A stretch of 64,000 nucleotides of DNA from Microbacterium hydrothermale (GTDB lineage: Bacteria; Actinomycetota; Actinomycetes; Actinomycetales; Microbacteriaceae): positions 62,001 to 126,000 of the forward strand of contig NZ_STGM01000002.1 in assembly GCF_004854025.1 (NCBI RefSeq). Direction: 5' to 3'. This document shows positions 58,101 through 64,000 of this stretch, piece by piece (positions within the stretch are counted from its first letter, which is position 1; the number at the start of each line of letters is the position of its first letter). Position numbers and translations under genes: made by a program. Below the pieces are notes generated by a model. That model saw only the letters and a program-made list of their open reading frames with translations, ran no database searches and had not been told where the DNA came from.

Positions 58101-61100
58101 TAGTCGGTGAAGGTGATCGGACTCGGGTTGGCCTCGGCATCCAGGATCCCGATGCGCACCGTGCCCTCGCCCGTGGCGCCGGAGGGGTCGGACACGCGGT
58201 AGCGGAACGACACCTGCCCGCGATCTCCCGGCACCGAGGAGTAGACGATCGACGAGCCGTCGGGGGCGACGGATGCCGTGCCCCGGTCGGGCTGGGCCAC
58301 GATGCGGTCCAACGTCACGGCGTCCCCGTCGGGGTCGACGCCGAAAGCCTGGAAGTCGATCGTCGTGGTCCCCCCGCTGAGCACGCGCCCCTGCAGCGTC
58401 TCGGGGAGCGGAGCGCGGTTGGCCTCTGCGCCCAGGACGGTGATGCGTACGGTCGCCTCGTCCCACAGGGCGGGCGTTCCGGTGGTGTACACGCGGTAGG
58501 TGACCTCGTACGCCCCGGGGGTGGTGGGGGCGAGGTAGCGCAGCACGCCTCCAGACGCGAAGGCGAGGGCGTCGCTCGCCGGCTGCGCCTGCACGCTCGA
58601 GGGGTCGAGGCTCGGGCGCCCTCCGGCCGGGGAGATGTCGTTGTCGAGGACGGGGATGTCGATCTGCGCGCCCGCGCGCACCGTCACGGTGTCGTCGACC
58701 GCGATCGGCGCGATCTCGGGCGCCGGCGGCAGCAGGTACACCGTCGCCTCGCCCGCGACGCGGGAGCCCTCGTCGTCGGTGCCGTCGCTGACGGTGTATC
58801 CGACCGTGCCGAGCAGCCCCGCCGCGCCGTCGGCCGTCGAGCCCGAGACGCGGAGGTCGTTCTGCCCGACGGTGTCGACGGTGAGCGACGCACTGTCCGC
58901 GGCGGCCGGGGTCACATCGCTCAGCAGCAGTACGCGCCCGGTGGGGTTGGAGACCGCGGTGAAGACGTCGAGGGTGGCGTCCTCCTGCGGGCGGACGAAG
59001 GCCACGACCGGCGCCGTCGACAGTTGCGCGGGAGCGTCGCCGGGCAGCAGGGTGATGCGGGCCGTGCCCGTGGCATCGCGGCCCCCGCCGTTGACGGTGA
59101 AGTCGACGCGGTACACACCCGGCGCGGAGGCGGAGAAGTCGAACACCGTGCTGCCCGCGACGACCGTCGCGGTCGCGGCGGCGTCGTCGAGTACGCGCAC
59201 CGAGCCGAGGGTCACGTCCCCCGCGGTGCCGGTGACGTGCGGACCCACGTCGACCGAGAGCGAGGTGCCGACGGTGTCGATCGTCGCGAAGGACTGCACC
59301 GCGAGCGAGGGATCGGGGGTGACGCGGATGACGAGGGGCTTCGTGGTCGTCGCCCCGGAGGTGTCGGCGACCGTGACGTCGAGCTGGATGTTCTGCTCGC
59401 CGCCCGAACCGTCGTCGGCGTGCTGGTAGACGACGTCGCCGCCCGGGGTCGCGGCGACCGTCCCCACCCCGCCCGGGTTCTCGACCGACAGCAGCAGCAG
59501 GGGGTCGCCGTCGGGGTCGACCCATCCGGGCAGCACGGGGACGGTGATCGTCCCGCCGCGCGCGACCTCGGGGGTCGGCCACGGCTGCAGGCACTTGTCG
59601 ACGCCGCACCAGACGGGGGCCGCGTTCGACTCCGCGGGGGACACGGTCAAGGTCACCGTCGTCGCGGCGGAGGTGAGCCCGTCGGCCGTCGTGCCGTCGG
59701 TCACGGCGTAGGTGAAGGTCGCGGTGCCGGTCGCTCCCGGCTGCACGCGCACGGCGAGGCGCTGCCCGGAGTCGGTGAGCGAGAGGGCGCCGAAGGCCGG
59801 GTCGAGACCGGTGACGCTCTCGGGCACGATGCTCAGCACGTCTTCGTTGGGGTCGTGGTCGTTCAGCAGGACGGGGAGGGCCGTGAGCCGCCCCGCGCGC
59901 ACACCGAAGGCGTCGGGCTCGGCGATCGGGGGCTTCGGATCGAGGACGACGCTCAGCTGCTCGTCGCTCTGCACCGCGGCCTGTTCGGTGCGATCGTCGA
60001 GCGACCAGTTCTGGCTCGAGGCGACGAGGGCTCCGTCGGGCACGGTCCACACCCAGCCGGTGCGCGTCTCGTTCAGGATGACGGCGTGATCGGTCGCGAC
60101 GAAGACCGGACGACGCTGGTCGGGCAGGCTCGCCCCGCCGTAGTCGAGGGAGGTCTCGCCCTGGTCGCTACGCCAGAGCGTGCCGCCGCCGTCGTCGGGG
60201 AGCAGCCACGCGGCGTAGGCCACGCCCTGGTGGGTGAGCGGGCGCGCGGGCTGGCCGCGCACCTCGCCGCTGCCACCCGCTTCGCGCCGCGGCCCCGAGC
60301 CGTCGGCGGGGATCGCCCACAGCGAGCTGTCGTCGGCGAGGTAGACGGCGTCGGCGCCCGCGTCGGCCTCGCTCAGCGAGGCCTGCTCCCCCAGATCGAT
60401 GTCGACCGGATCGGCGCCGCGCGTCCAGACGCGGCCGGCCTCGGCATCCACGAGCACCCAGGTGTCGCCCGCGGCCGAAAGCTCGGGGGCGGTCACCGCG
60501 ACATCGAGGGCGTCGCGCGCGCGCACCTCGTCGGCGTCGATGTCGTACCGGATCACGGACTTGTCGACCGAGGAGTAGGCGAAGAGCATGCCGCGATCGT
60601 CGAGGGCGATGGCATCCGCGGTGTACGACACCGCGTCGTCGTCGCCGGCGGTGCCGAAGGGGTCGAGCTCGGCGGAACGTTGCGCGGCCTCGCTCAACCG
60701 CCCGGCGAAGAGCGCGCCCGTGTCGGTGCGGTAGACGACGTAGTCGCCGGCGGTGGCCACCGAGGTCGTTCCCGGAGGGGTGTCGGGGGCCGCCTCGAGC
60801 TGGTCCTGCTCGAGGTCGACGGGCTGCGCCTCGTCGATGCGGGTGAGCTTGCTGTAGCTGTCGGTGAACAGGTAGGCGCCGTCGCCCGCCTGCGCCACCT
60901 GGCTCGGGTTCCCTGCCGTCCGCACGGTGTCGAGCTCGCCGACGGTGGTGTTCACCCGGGCGTAGCGTTGCCCGTCGCCGGTCTGCAGCGCCCACACCGA
61001 GGTGTCGACCTCGGGGGTCTGCTGGGCGTCGAGCCCCGGCCAGACGATGCTCGCGGTGACCACGAGCGTGGCCGCTACGACGGTCGAGGCGAGCCCGACC

Positions 61101-61117
61101 AGCGTGTGGCGCTTCAC
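55166..61117 (-). CDS. 1983-residue anchored surface protein with propeller-like region and tandem Ig/cadherin-like domains
   Basis: A single N-terminal signal anchor (MKRHTLVGLASTVVAATLVV) is followed by a probable beta-propeller (about 35-390), then eight or nine tandem Ig/cadherin-like repeats (about 395-1350) marked by DPDGD or NDxDP motifs, an FN3 domain near 1509-1596 (PRAPASVRQTAYADGSLTLR) and a C-terminal beta-rich part. No sortase motif or C-terminal span is visible. I chose the GTG at 61117, which overlaps the kinase gene stop. The frame is open upstream across the kinase but reads as shadow sequence. It may be the client or output of the MoxR-DUF58 pair (inference). Confidence 0.86.
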   Translation of the reverse strand: MKRHTLVGLASTVVAATLVVTASIVWPGLDAQQTPEVDTSVWALQTGDGQRYARVNTTVGELDTVRTAGNPSQVAQAGDGAYLFTDSYSKLTRIDEAQPVDLEQDQLEAAPDTPPGTTSVATAGDYVVYRTDTGALFAGRLSEAAQRSAELDPFGTAGDDDAVSYTADAIALDDRGMLFAYSSVDKSVIRYDIDADEVRARDALDVAVTAPELSAAGDTWVLVDAEAGRVWTRGADPVDIDLGEQASLSEADAGADAVYLADDSSLWAIPADGSGPRREAGGSGEVRGQPARPLTHQGVAYAAWLLPDDGGGTLWRSDQGETSLDYGGASLPDQRRPVFVATDHAVILNETRTGWVWTVPDGALVASSQNWSLDDRTEQAAVQSDEQLSVVLDPKPPIAEPDAFGVRAGRLTALPVLLNDHDPNEDVLSIVPESVTGLDPAFGALSLTDSGQRLAVRVQPGATGTATFTYAVTDGTTADGLTSAATTVTLTVSPAESNAAPVWCGVDKCLQPWPTPEVARGGTITVPVLPGWVDPDGDPLLLLSVENPGGVGTVAATPGGDVVYQHADDGSGGEQNIQLDVTVADTSGATTTKPLVIRVTPDPSLAVQSFATIDTVGTSLSVDVGPHVTGTAGDVTLGSVRVLDDAAATATVVAGSTVFDFSASAPGVYRVDFTVNGGGRDATGTARITLLPGDAPAQLSTAPVVAFVRPQEDATLDVFTAVSNPTGRVLLLSDVTPAAADSASLTVDTVGQNDLRVSGSTADGAAGLLGTVGYTVSDGTDDEGSRVAGEATVYLLPPAPEIAPIAVDDTVTVRAGAQIDIPVLDNDISPAGGRPSLDPSSVQAQPASDALAFASGGVLRYLAPTTPGAYEVTYRVYTTGTPALWDEATVRITVLGAEANRAPLPETLQGRVLSGGTTTIDFQAFGVDPDGDAVTLDRIVAQPDRGTASVAPDGSSIVYSSVPGDRGQVSFRYRVSDPSGATGEGTVRIGILDAEANPSPITFTDYVQVQAGGDRTIRVSPLANDIDPTQGRLTLTAVRPDLPETLVDGSANPEYARLNGFVETVSDTGVVLKAGDDPGTMSFLYDVESDSGNTGRGLIVVKVVRESVPDYPVVTDTVLTVENRDDFSTGVDVLAGRATWSGGEVGDLDVSLWGQPTDVRLDGRRLSGDLPATRRVIPFAVTGRVGDADVTTYAFLRVPGDDDVSLALRPGSAQRVDELASVEFDMASLVALPRRATLEVGTDVATTGVRAEGRCSVSGSVVRYDAGTGSPWTDACQVPVRVAGTQEWTVLSVPIGVVARDPQPELRPGSITVGPGETKTFDLRNMTSWQLGREDWAGIRYALGDSGSAFQVSLDGSTVTVVGDDRAVPGTDTAAVVSVTSHNAVAPARLVLRVGAAPSTLPQGGTTSSQCSQAQGSSCTIGVIGISGEVNPLPRTPLEVVGVRPTAACAGVDFSVASPTSVVASWNADAPGATCSASVTLRDAQGRTTASTRDARVVLDLLGYPRAPASVRQTAYADGSLTLRVDPGEARRAYPALAGFTVRSRGEVVAQCGPDGGCPVISAPNGEQREYIVTAVNSVGESRGAVRTTAWAYASPDRPRSGDFTPVDNGGEGGVADLTIRGVDAAETGSLEIVSAAGQKRTVDIGRNQENVSIDAFPVGSNSSTQITVTPISRFTVPPGLGGSQSGQALVFSAHGVGAPQQLTLSLTSKREGGGKVTIVAEGSASKNGDGSELRYGFAIDGSCRVGDDGSRREFPGKDDGVTYTVRMCVDSVYQGKSFGSAQIEQTVDAAQDTSAPQGYTFRVDAKPVVDGDTARWKISRIEAGDKPPRNNTAVYDNWNDGTFVYDSDPGIGVYFQHNLWQTRSDRGVVKPASGSAPYQVQASARVDSCVAGSELKLGWKTSNGEARTSTDRSGVIYYDKAGKKLDATDPTIVPKGAVRVENARVLVSWSAKGWGLDDATLVTGGTCDPGKVDPSQPPAGNN

Positions 61118-62250
61118 CGCAGCACCCCCGTCGCGTAGAGCGCGGCCACGACCACCGCGCCGGCGGTCACGAGCGTCGCCGAGGCGAGCACCCACGGCAG
61201 TGCCCGGGATGCCGTGGAGACGGGCGTCGCGATGTCGGTGTCTTCGTCGCGGGCGTATCCCGTGATGCCCGACGAGTCGCGGGTCTTGCGCGAGATCTCG
61301 CGCTCCACGCGCGAGCGGGCGGGTCCGCGCACCGTGCCGTCGGCGAAGTCGATCGCGCGCGCGGCGGGCGCCCACTCGGCCGCGGGCACCTCGAGCGGCG
61401 TGGCCGCGGAACCCATGTCGGTCTGCACCCCCTGCAGCGCCTCGCCGAAGGCGCGGGCGCTCGCGTACCGCTGCGCGGGATCGCGCGCCATCGCCTTCGC
61501 GAGCACCTCCTGCACGGACGGCGGGACGTCGTCGCGGGTGATCGGCGTGTAGGAGGCCCGGGCGATGCGCCTGCGCAGCTGCTCGCGCGAGTTCTGGCCC
61601 TTCTCGCGCCGCTCGAACGGGCTGTGGCCGGCGAGCAGCGAGTAGACCGTGGCCCCGAGGCTCCAGACCTCGCTCGCCACCGTGCCGGCGGTCTGCTCCG
61701 CCACGACCTCGGGCGCGCTCCACGGGACGCTCATGGCGAGCATCTCGTCGGCTCCCTGACGCACGAGGGACGACGAGATGCCGAAGTCGGCGAGCACCGG
61801 GGCGCCGAAGGTGGTCACGAGGATGTTGCTGGGTTTGACGTCGCGATGGATGAGCCCGGCGTGATGCGCCGATTCCAGCGCCCCGGCCATGCGCACGCCG
61901 ATCGAGAGCACCTCGGCGACGGGGATGCGCTCGACGCGGTACCGCTGCGCGAGCGAGCCGGGGCAGAACTCCATGACGATGTAGGGGCGCCCGTCGGCCG
62001 AGATCCCGGCCTGGTAGACGGTGACGATCGACGGGTGCGCCGACAGGTGCGCGAGCACGTCGGCCTCGGCGTTGAACATGCGCAGCAGGTCGGTGTCGCG
62101 CACGTCGCTCGGCAGCACCTTCACCGCGACGTCGCGGCGCGGCATGTCCTGCCCGTAGAGGAATACGTCGGCGAACCCGCCCGACCCGAGGGGACGGATG
62201 TACGCCAGCCCGGGCAGGATGGGCGGCGACGACGGAAGCCGCTGCGGCAT
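61114..62250 (-). CDS. Membrane Ser/Thr protein kinase (PknB-like)
   Basis: The 378-residue product has a cytoplasmic kinase domain: glycine loop GSGGFADVF (22-30), Lys44, HRDVKPSN (135-142), DFG (155-157) and SAPE in the activation segment. The activation segment has Ser residues but no Thr. One membrane span follows near the C-terminus with only about six residues outside, so it has no extracellular sensor domain. It is the first gene of the kinase-to-Thr-repeat run. TAGCAT at 62306-62311 could be a -10 box, without a good -35 box. Confidence 0.94.
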   Translation of the reverse strand: MPQRLPSSPPILPGLAYIRPLGSGGFADVFLYGQDMPRRDVAVKVLPSDVRDTDLLRMFNAEADVLAHLSAHPSIVTVYQAGISADGRPYIVMEFCPGSLAQRYRVERIPVAEVLSIGVRMAGALESAHHAGLIHRDVKPSNILVTTFGAPVLADFGISSSLVRQGADEMLAMSVPWSAPEVVAEQTAGTVASEVWSLGATVYSLLAGHSPFERREKGQNSREQLRRRIARASYTPITRDDVPPSVQEVLAKAMARDPAQRYASARAFGEALQGVQTDMGSAATPLEVPAAEWAPAARAIDFADGTVRGPARSRVEREISRKTRDSSGITGYARDEDTDIATPVSTASRALPWVLASATLVTAGAVVVAALYATGVLR

Positions 62251-62373
62251 CGAGCCCCCTCCCCCGGACGACGCACCCGCGACTCAGCGGGCGCACAACC
62301 CGACGATGCTAACAAAGCAGTCTTTGACGACCGTGCGCGTTGTGCACAGGCGCCGATCGGTCCCGGCGTCGAC

Positions 62374-63036
62374 TCAGGATGCCGGGGCGTCGGGCTCGCG
62401 GGGATCGAAGGGCGCGTCGAGGGAGCGCGTCAGATCGTCGAGCAGGGCGGCGATCTGCGGCTCGACGTACTCCGCGACCGCGGCCTGGATGCGCAGGCGG
62501 TGGTGCAGCAGGATCGTGCACACCTCGCGGCCGATCATGTTCGCGTAGTCGTCGGCGAGACCCACCTCCTGCCGCAGGGCCGCCTTCGCGGCATCCGACA
62601 GCGGAGGGAGGGCCGGGATCTCGGCGTCCTCCTCGGCGGCGAGCCCCGACAGCGTGAACAGGAACGGCGACCCGGGTTCGGGGTCGGGGTCGAGCGGCAT
62701 CCCGTCGAACTCGGGCTCGAGACCCTCGGTGGGGCGGTACGACCGACGGCGGTTGCGCTCGGCCTGCTGGTCGAGCTCGGCCTGCAGCATGGGGAGGTTG
62801 CGCGCGGTGTAATCGGCGACGGCGTGGTCGACGATGCCCTTCACCCGGGTCGAGAGTCCGTGCTGCACACCGTGCGGCACGTCGGACCCCAGACCCGCGG
62901 CGGAGAGGACCGGCGACCCGAAGCACCGGCGGCACGGGGCGACCCGCCCGCGGTGGTGGGCGGGTTCCCAGCGCGGCAGCCATCGCAGCCAGGCATCCAC
63001 CGCCTGACCGACCTGGCTCTCGAGCGACCGCTCCAC
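62374..63036 (-). CDS. Conserved hypothetical protein
   Basis: The 220-residue product has no recognised domain and no membrane span. It starts VERSLESQVGQAVDAWLRWL (GTG), contains one close Cys pair (APCRRCFG) and a helical C-terminus (EYVEPQIAALLDDLTRSLDA). The frame is open further upstream, but the GTG is preceded by a -10 box seven bases away and gives a leaderless start. It lies divergent from nothing: the next upstream gene reads in the same direction. Function unknown. Confidence 0.68.
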   Translation of the reverse strand: MERSLESQVGQAVDAWLRWLPRWEPAHHRGRVAPCRRCFGSPVLSAAGLGSDVPHGVQHGLSTRVKGIVDHAVADYTARNLPMLQAELDQQAERNRRRSYRPTEGLEPEFDGMPLDPDPEPGSPFLFTLSGLAAEEDAEIPALPPLSDAAKAALRQEVGLADDYANMIGREVCTILLHHRLRIQAAVAEYVEPQIAALLDDLTRSLDAPFDPREPDAPAS

Positions 63037-63043
63037 GGCCCCT

Positions 63044-63049
63044 ACGCTA
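63044..63049 (-). promoter_or_regulatory. -10 box for a leaderless transcript
   Basis: On the minus strand TAGCGT lies seven bases before the GTG at 63036, so transcription should begin at the start codon. No clear -35 box or ribosome site is seen. Confidence 0.45.
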
Positions 63050-63093
63050 GTGCGACACGCCCGGGGACATGCGGATGCCACGGCGCGAGCGCG

Positions 63094-63576
63094 TCACGAC
63101 GCCTCCTCGTCGTCCTCCCAGCGCCAGCGCGGCCCCTCGGCCCGCGTGCGGCGCAGGAAGACCCCGACGAGGCCGGCGAGCAGTCCCGCCGCGGCTACGA
63201 CCGCGCCGGGGAAGCTCAGAGCGACACTGCCCGCGGCGGCGACACCGCGGGCCGGGTCGGCCCCGCTCACCAGCGCGCCCACGACGATGCCGCCCACCTC
63301 GCCCACGAAGGCGGCGATCGCGCACGGCACCGCGGTGAGATACCCCGGCGGGTCGGCGCGCAGCCCCCACAGCAGTACCGCGGAGAAGAGCGCGAGGGCG
63401 GCGACCTGGCCGACGACGCCGGGGATCGCCCCGAGCCCCCGCACGGGGATGACGTCCGCGTTCAGGGCGAGGCTCGCGACCCCGAGTCCGCCGATCGAGA
63501 GGGCGATGAAGGTGATCGCGGCGAAGACGACCGCGACCGGCGGGGTGACCCCCGCCGGTCGCGGCTCGTTCGTCAT
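63094..63576 (-). CDS. Hypothetical four-span membrane protein
   Basis: The 160-residue product has four predicted spans (about 14-36, 50-72, 80-102 and 115-140) and a charged cytoplasmic tail (RRTRAEGPRWRWEDDEEAS). No family was recognised. It follows the partial membrane gene at the window edge by 28 bases and may be cotranscribed with it. Confidence 0.65.
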   Translation of the reverse strand: MTNEPRPAGVTPPVAVVFAAITFIALSIGGLGVASLALNADVIPVRGLGAIPGVVGQVAALALFSAVLLWGLRADPPGYLTAVPCAIAAFVGEVGGIVVGALVSGADPARGVAAAGSVALSFPGAVVAAAGLLAGLVGVFLRRTRAEGPRWRWEDDEEAS

Positions 63577-63604
63577 CGCGGCAGCATCCGTGTCCGCGCT
63601 CGCG

Positions 63605-64000
63605 TCAGCGCTGCGAGAGCTGAGGGCCGGCTTCGAGCGTGCGCTCGTATTCGCGCTGCGCCTCGGCGTTGATCTCGGTGACGCGGCGACCGCGTGCGGC
63701 GACCCAGGCGCCGAACCAGATCGTCAGCTCGCGTCCCAGCACGAAGGCGACGATCGCGAGCGGGGCGAGCACGTTGTTCTGCAGGAGGTCGAGCGACTCG
63801 CTCGAGGTGATGCGCCAGAACGGGGCGGCGAAGAGCACACCGAGCAGGTGTCCGGCCCAGGCGATGACGCCCACGATCAGACCCCAGACGACCCAGTGGC
63901 CCCAACGGCCGCGGTTGATCAGGGCACCCAGGAACCAGAAGCCCAGGTAGAACGCAACGGTCGGCACCCACAGGCCCGCCGTCGTGAGAGCGGCGAGGGC
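63605..64000 (-). CDS. Hypothetical membrane protein, 5' end outside the window
   Basis: The visible 131 residues hold three predicted spans (around VPTVAFYLGFWFLGALIN, WVVWGLIVGVIAWAGHLLG and NVLAPLAIVAFVLGRELTIW) and a charged helical tail ending EAQREYERTLEAGPQLSQR. The frame is open through base 64000 with hydrophobic residues, so the start lies outside the window even though a GTG occurs at 63967. Function unknown. Confidence 0.62.
   Translation of the reverse strand, partial: ALAALTTAGLWVPTVAFYLGFWFLGALINRGRWGHWVVWGLIVGVIAWAGHLLGVLFAAPFWRITSSESLDLLQNNVLAPLAIVAFVLGRELTIWFGAWVAARGRRVTEINAEAQREYERTLEAGPQLSQR

Noticed and set aside
50270..61138. A 3622-codon open frame on the plus strand across the kinase and surface-protein region
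   Set aside because: It is antisense to five well-supported genes with real domain motifs. Its product is Arg/Gly/Val/Asp-rich without recognisable domains, and such long antisense frames are common where GC-rich codon bias removes stop codons.
55166..62296. Extended 2376-codon frame for the giant surface protein
   Set aside because: The extra part lies over the kinase gene in a different frame. The GTG at 61117 is followed at once by a signal anchor.

Overview
The window comes from a high-GC Gram-positive bacterium, most likely an actinobacterium of the family Microbacteriaceae and probably Microbacterium or a close relative. The evidence is the G+C-rich sequence, frequent GTG and TTG starts, the actinobacterial form of the S10-spc-alpha ribosomal cluster, a short 195-residue adenylate kinase, and a kinase/MoxR/DUF58/transglutaminase-core/FHA locus typical of that family. 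No tRNA, rRNA, CRISPR array or insertion sequence was seen.

Bases 1 to 16,490 hold the S10-spc-alpha ribosomal protein cluster on the minus strand: rpsJ-rplC-rplD-rplW-rplB-rpsS-rplV-rpsC-rplP-rpmC-rpsQ-rplN-rplX-rplE, rpsH-rplF-rplR-rpsE-rpmD-rplO, secY-adk-map-dsbA-like, infA-rpmJ, rpsM-rpsK, rpoA-rplQ (rplQ runs off the window). A strong promoter (TTGCGG-N17-TAGACT) starts the cluster. It is subdivided by perfect hairpins at several junctions. rpsN is missing from the spc part and rpsD from the alpha part.

Bases 16,591 to about 41,500 form a cell-surface polysaccharide region with genes on both strands. It holds a Wzc-like tyrosine kinase with its low-molecular-weight phosphatase, six glycosyltransferases of several folds, two Wzx-type flippases, two Wzy/O-antigen-ligase-type polymerases, a GtrA protein, a VanZ protein, a hexapeptide acyltransferase, two DUF4012 membrane proteins, a secreted beta-helix protein with a perfect 378-bp internal duplication, and a membrane protein with five LxxLVG-type repeats. 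No priming sugar-phosphate transferase was found. Part of this region (about 18.5 to 38.3 kb) nearly lacks the GGATGCC heptamer that is abundant elsewhere, which suggests a separate origin.

Bases 42,600 to 47,433 hold the str operon on the minus strand (rpsL-rpsG-fusA-tuf), with a clear promoter and hairpins after rpsG, fusA and tuf.

Bases 47,479 to 62,250 are a minus-strand operon-like run, in transcription order: a membrane Ser/Thr kinase, a 1983-residue anchored surface protein with a probable propeller and tandem Ig/cadherin-like repeats, a MoxR ATPase, a DUF58 protein, a transglutaminase-core membrane protein that has lost its catalytic Cys and His, a membrane FHA protein, and a tail-anchored protein with nine acidic threonine repeats. 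The gene order suggests a phosphothreonine circuit: kinase, Thr-repeat substrate and FHA reader, tied to assembly or remodelling of an envelope structure. No PP2C phosphatase is present in this run. This region is the best candidate for an under-described system. Three conserved hypothetical genes close the window.
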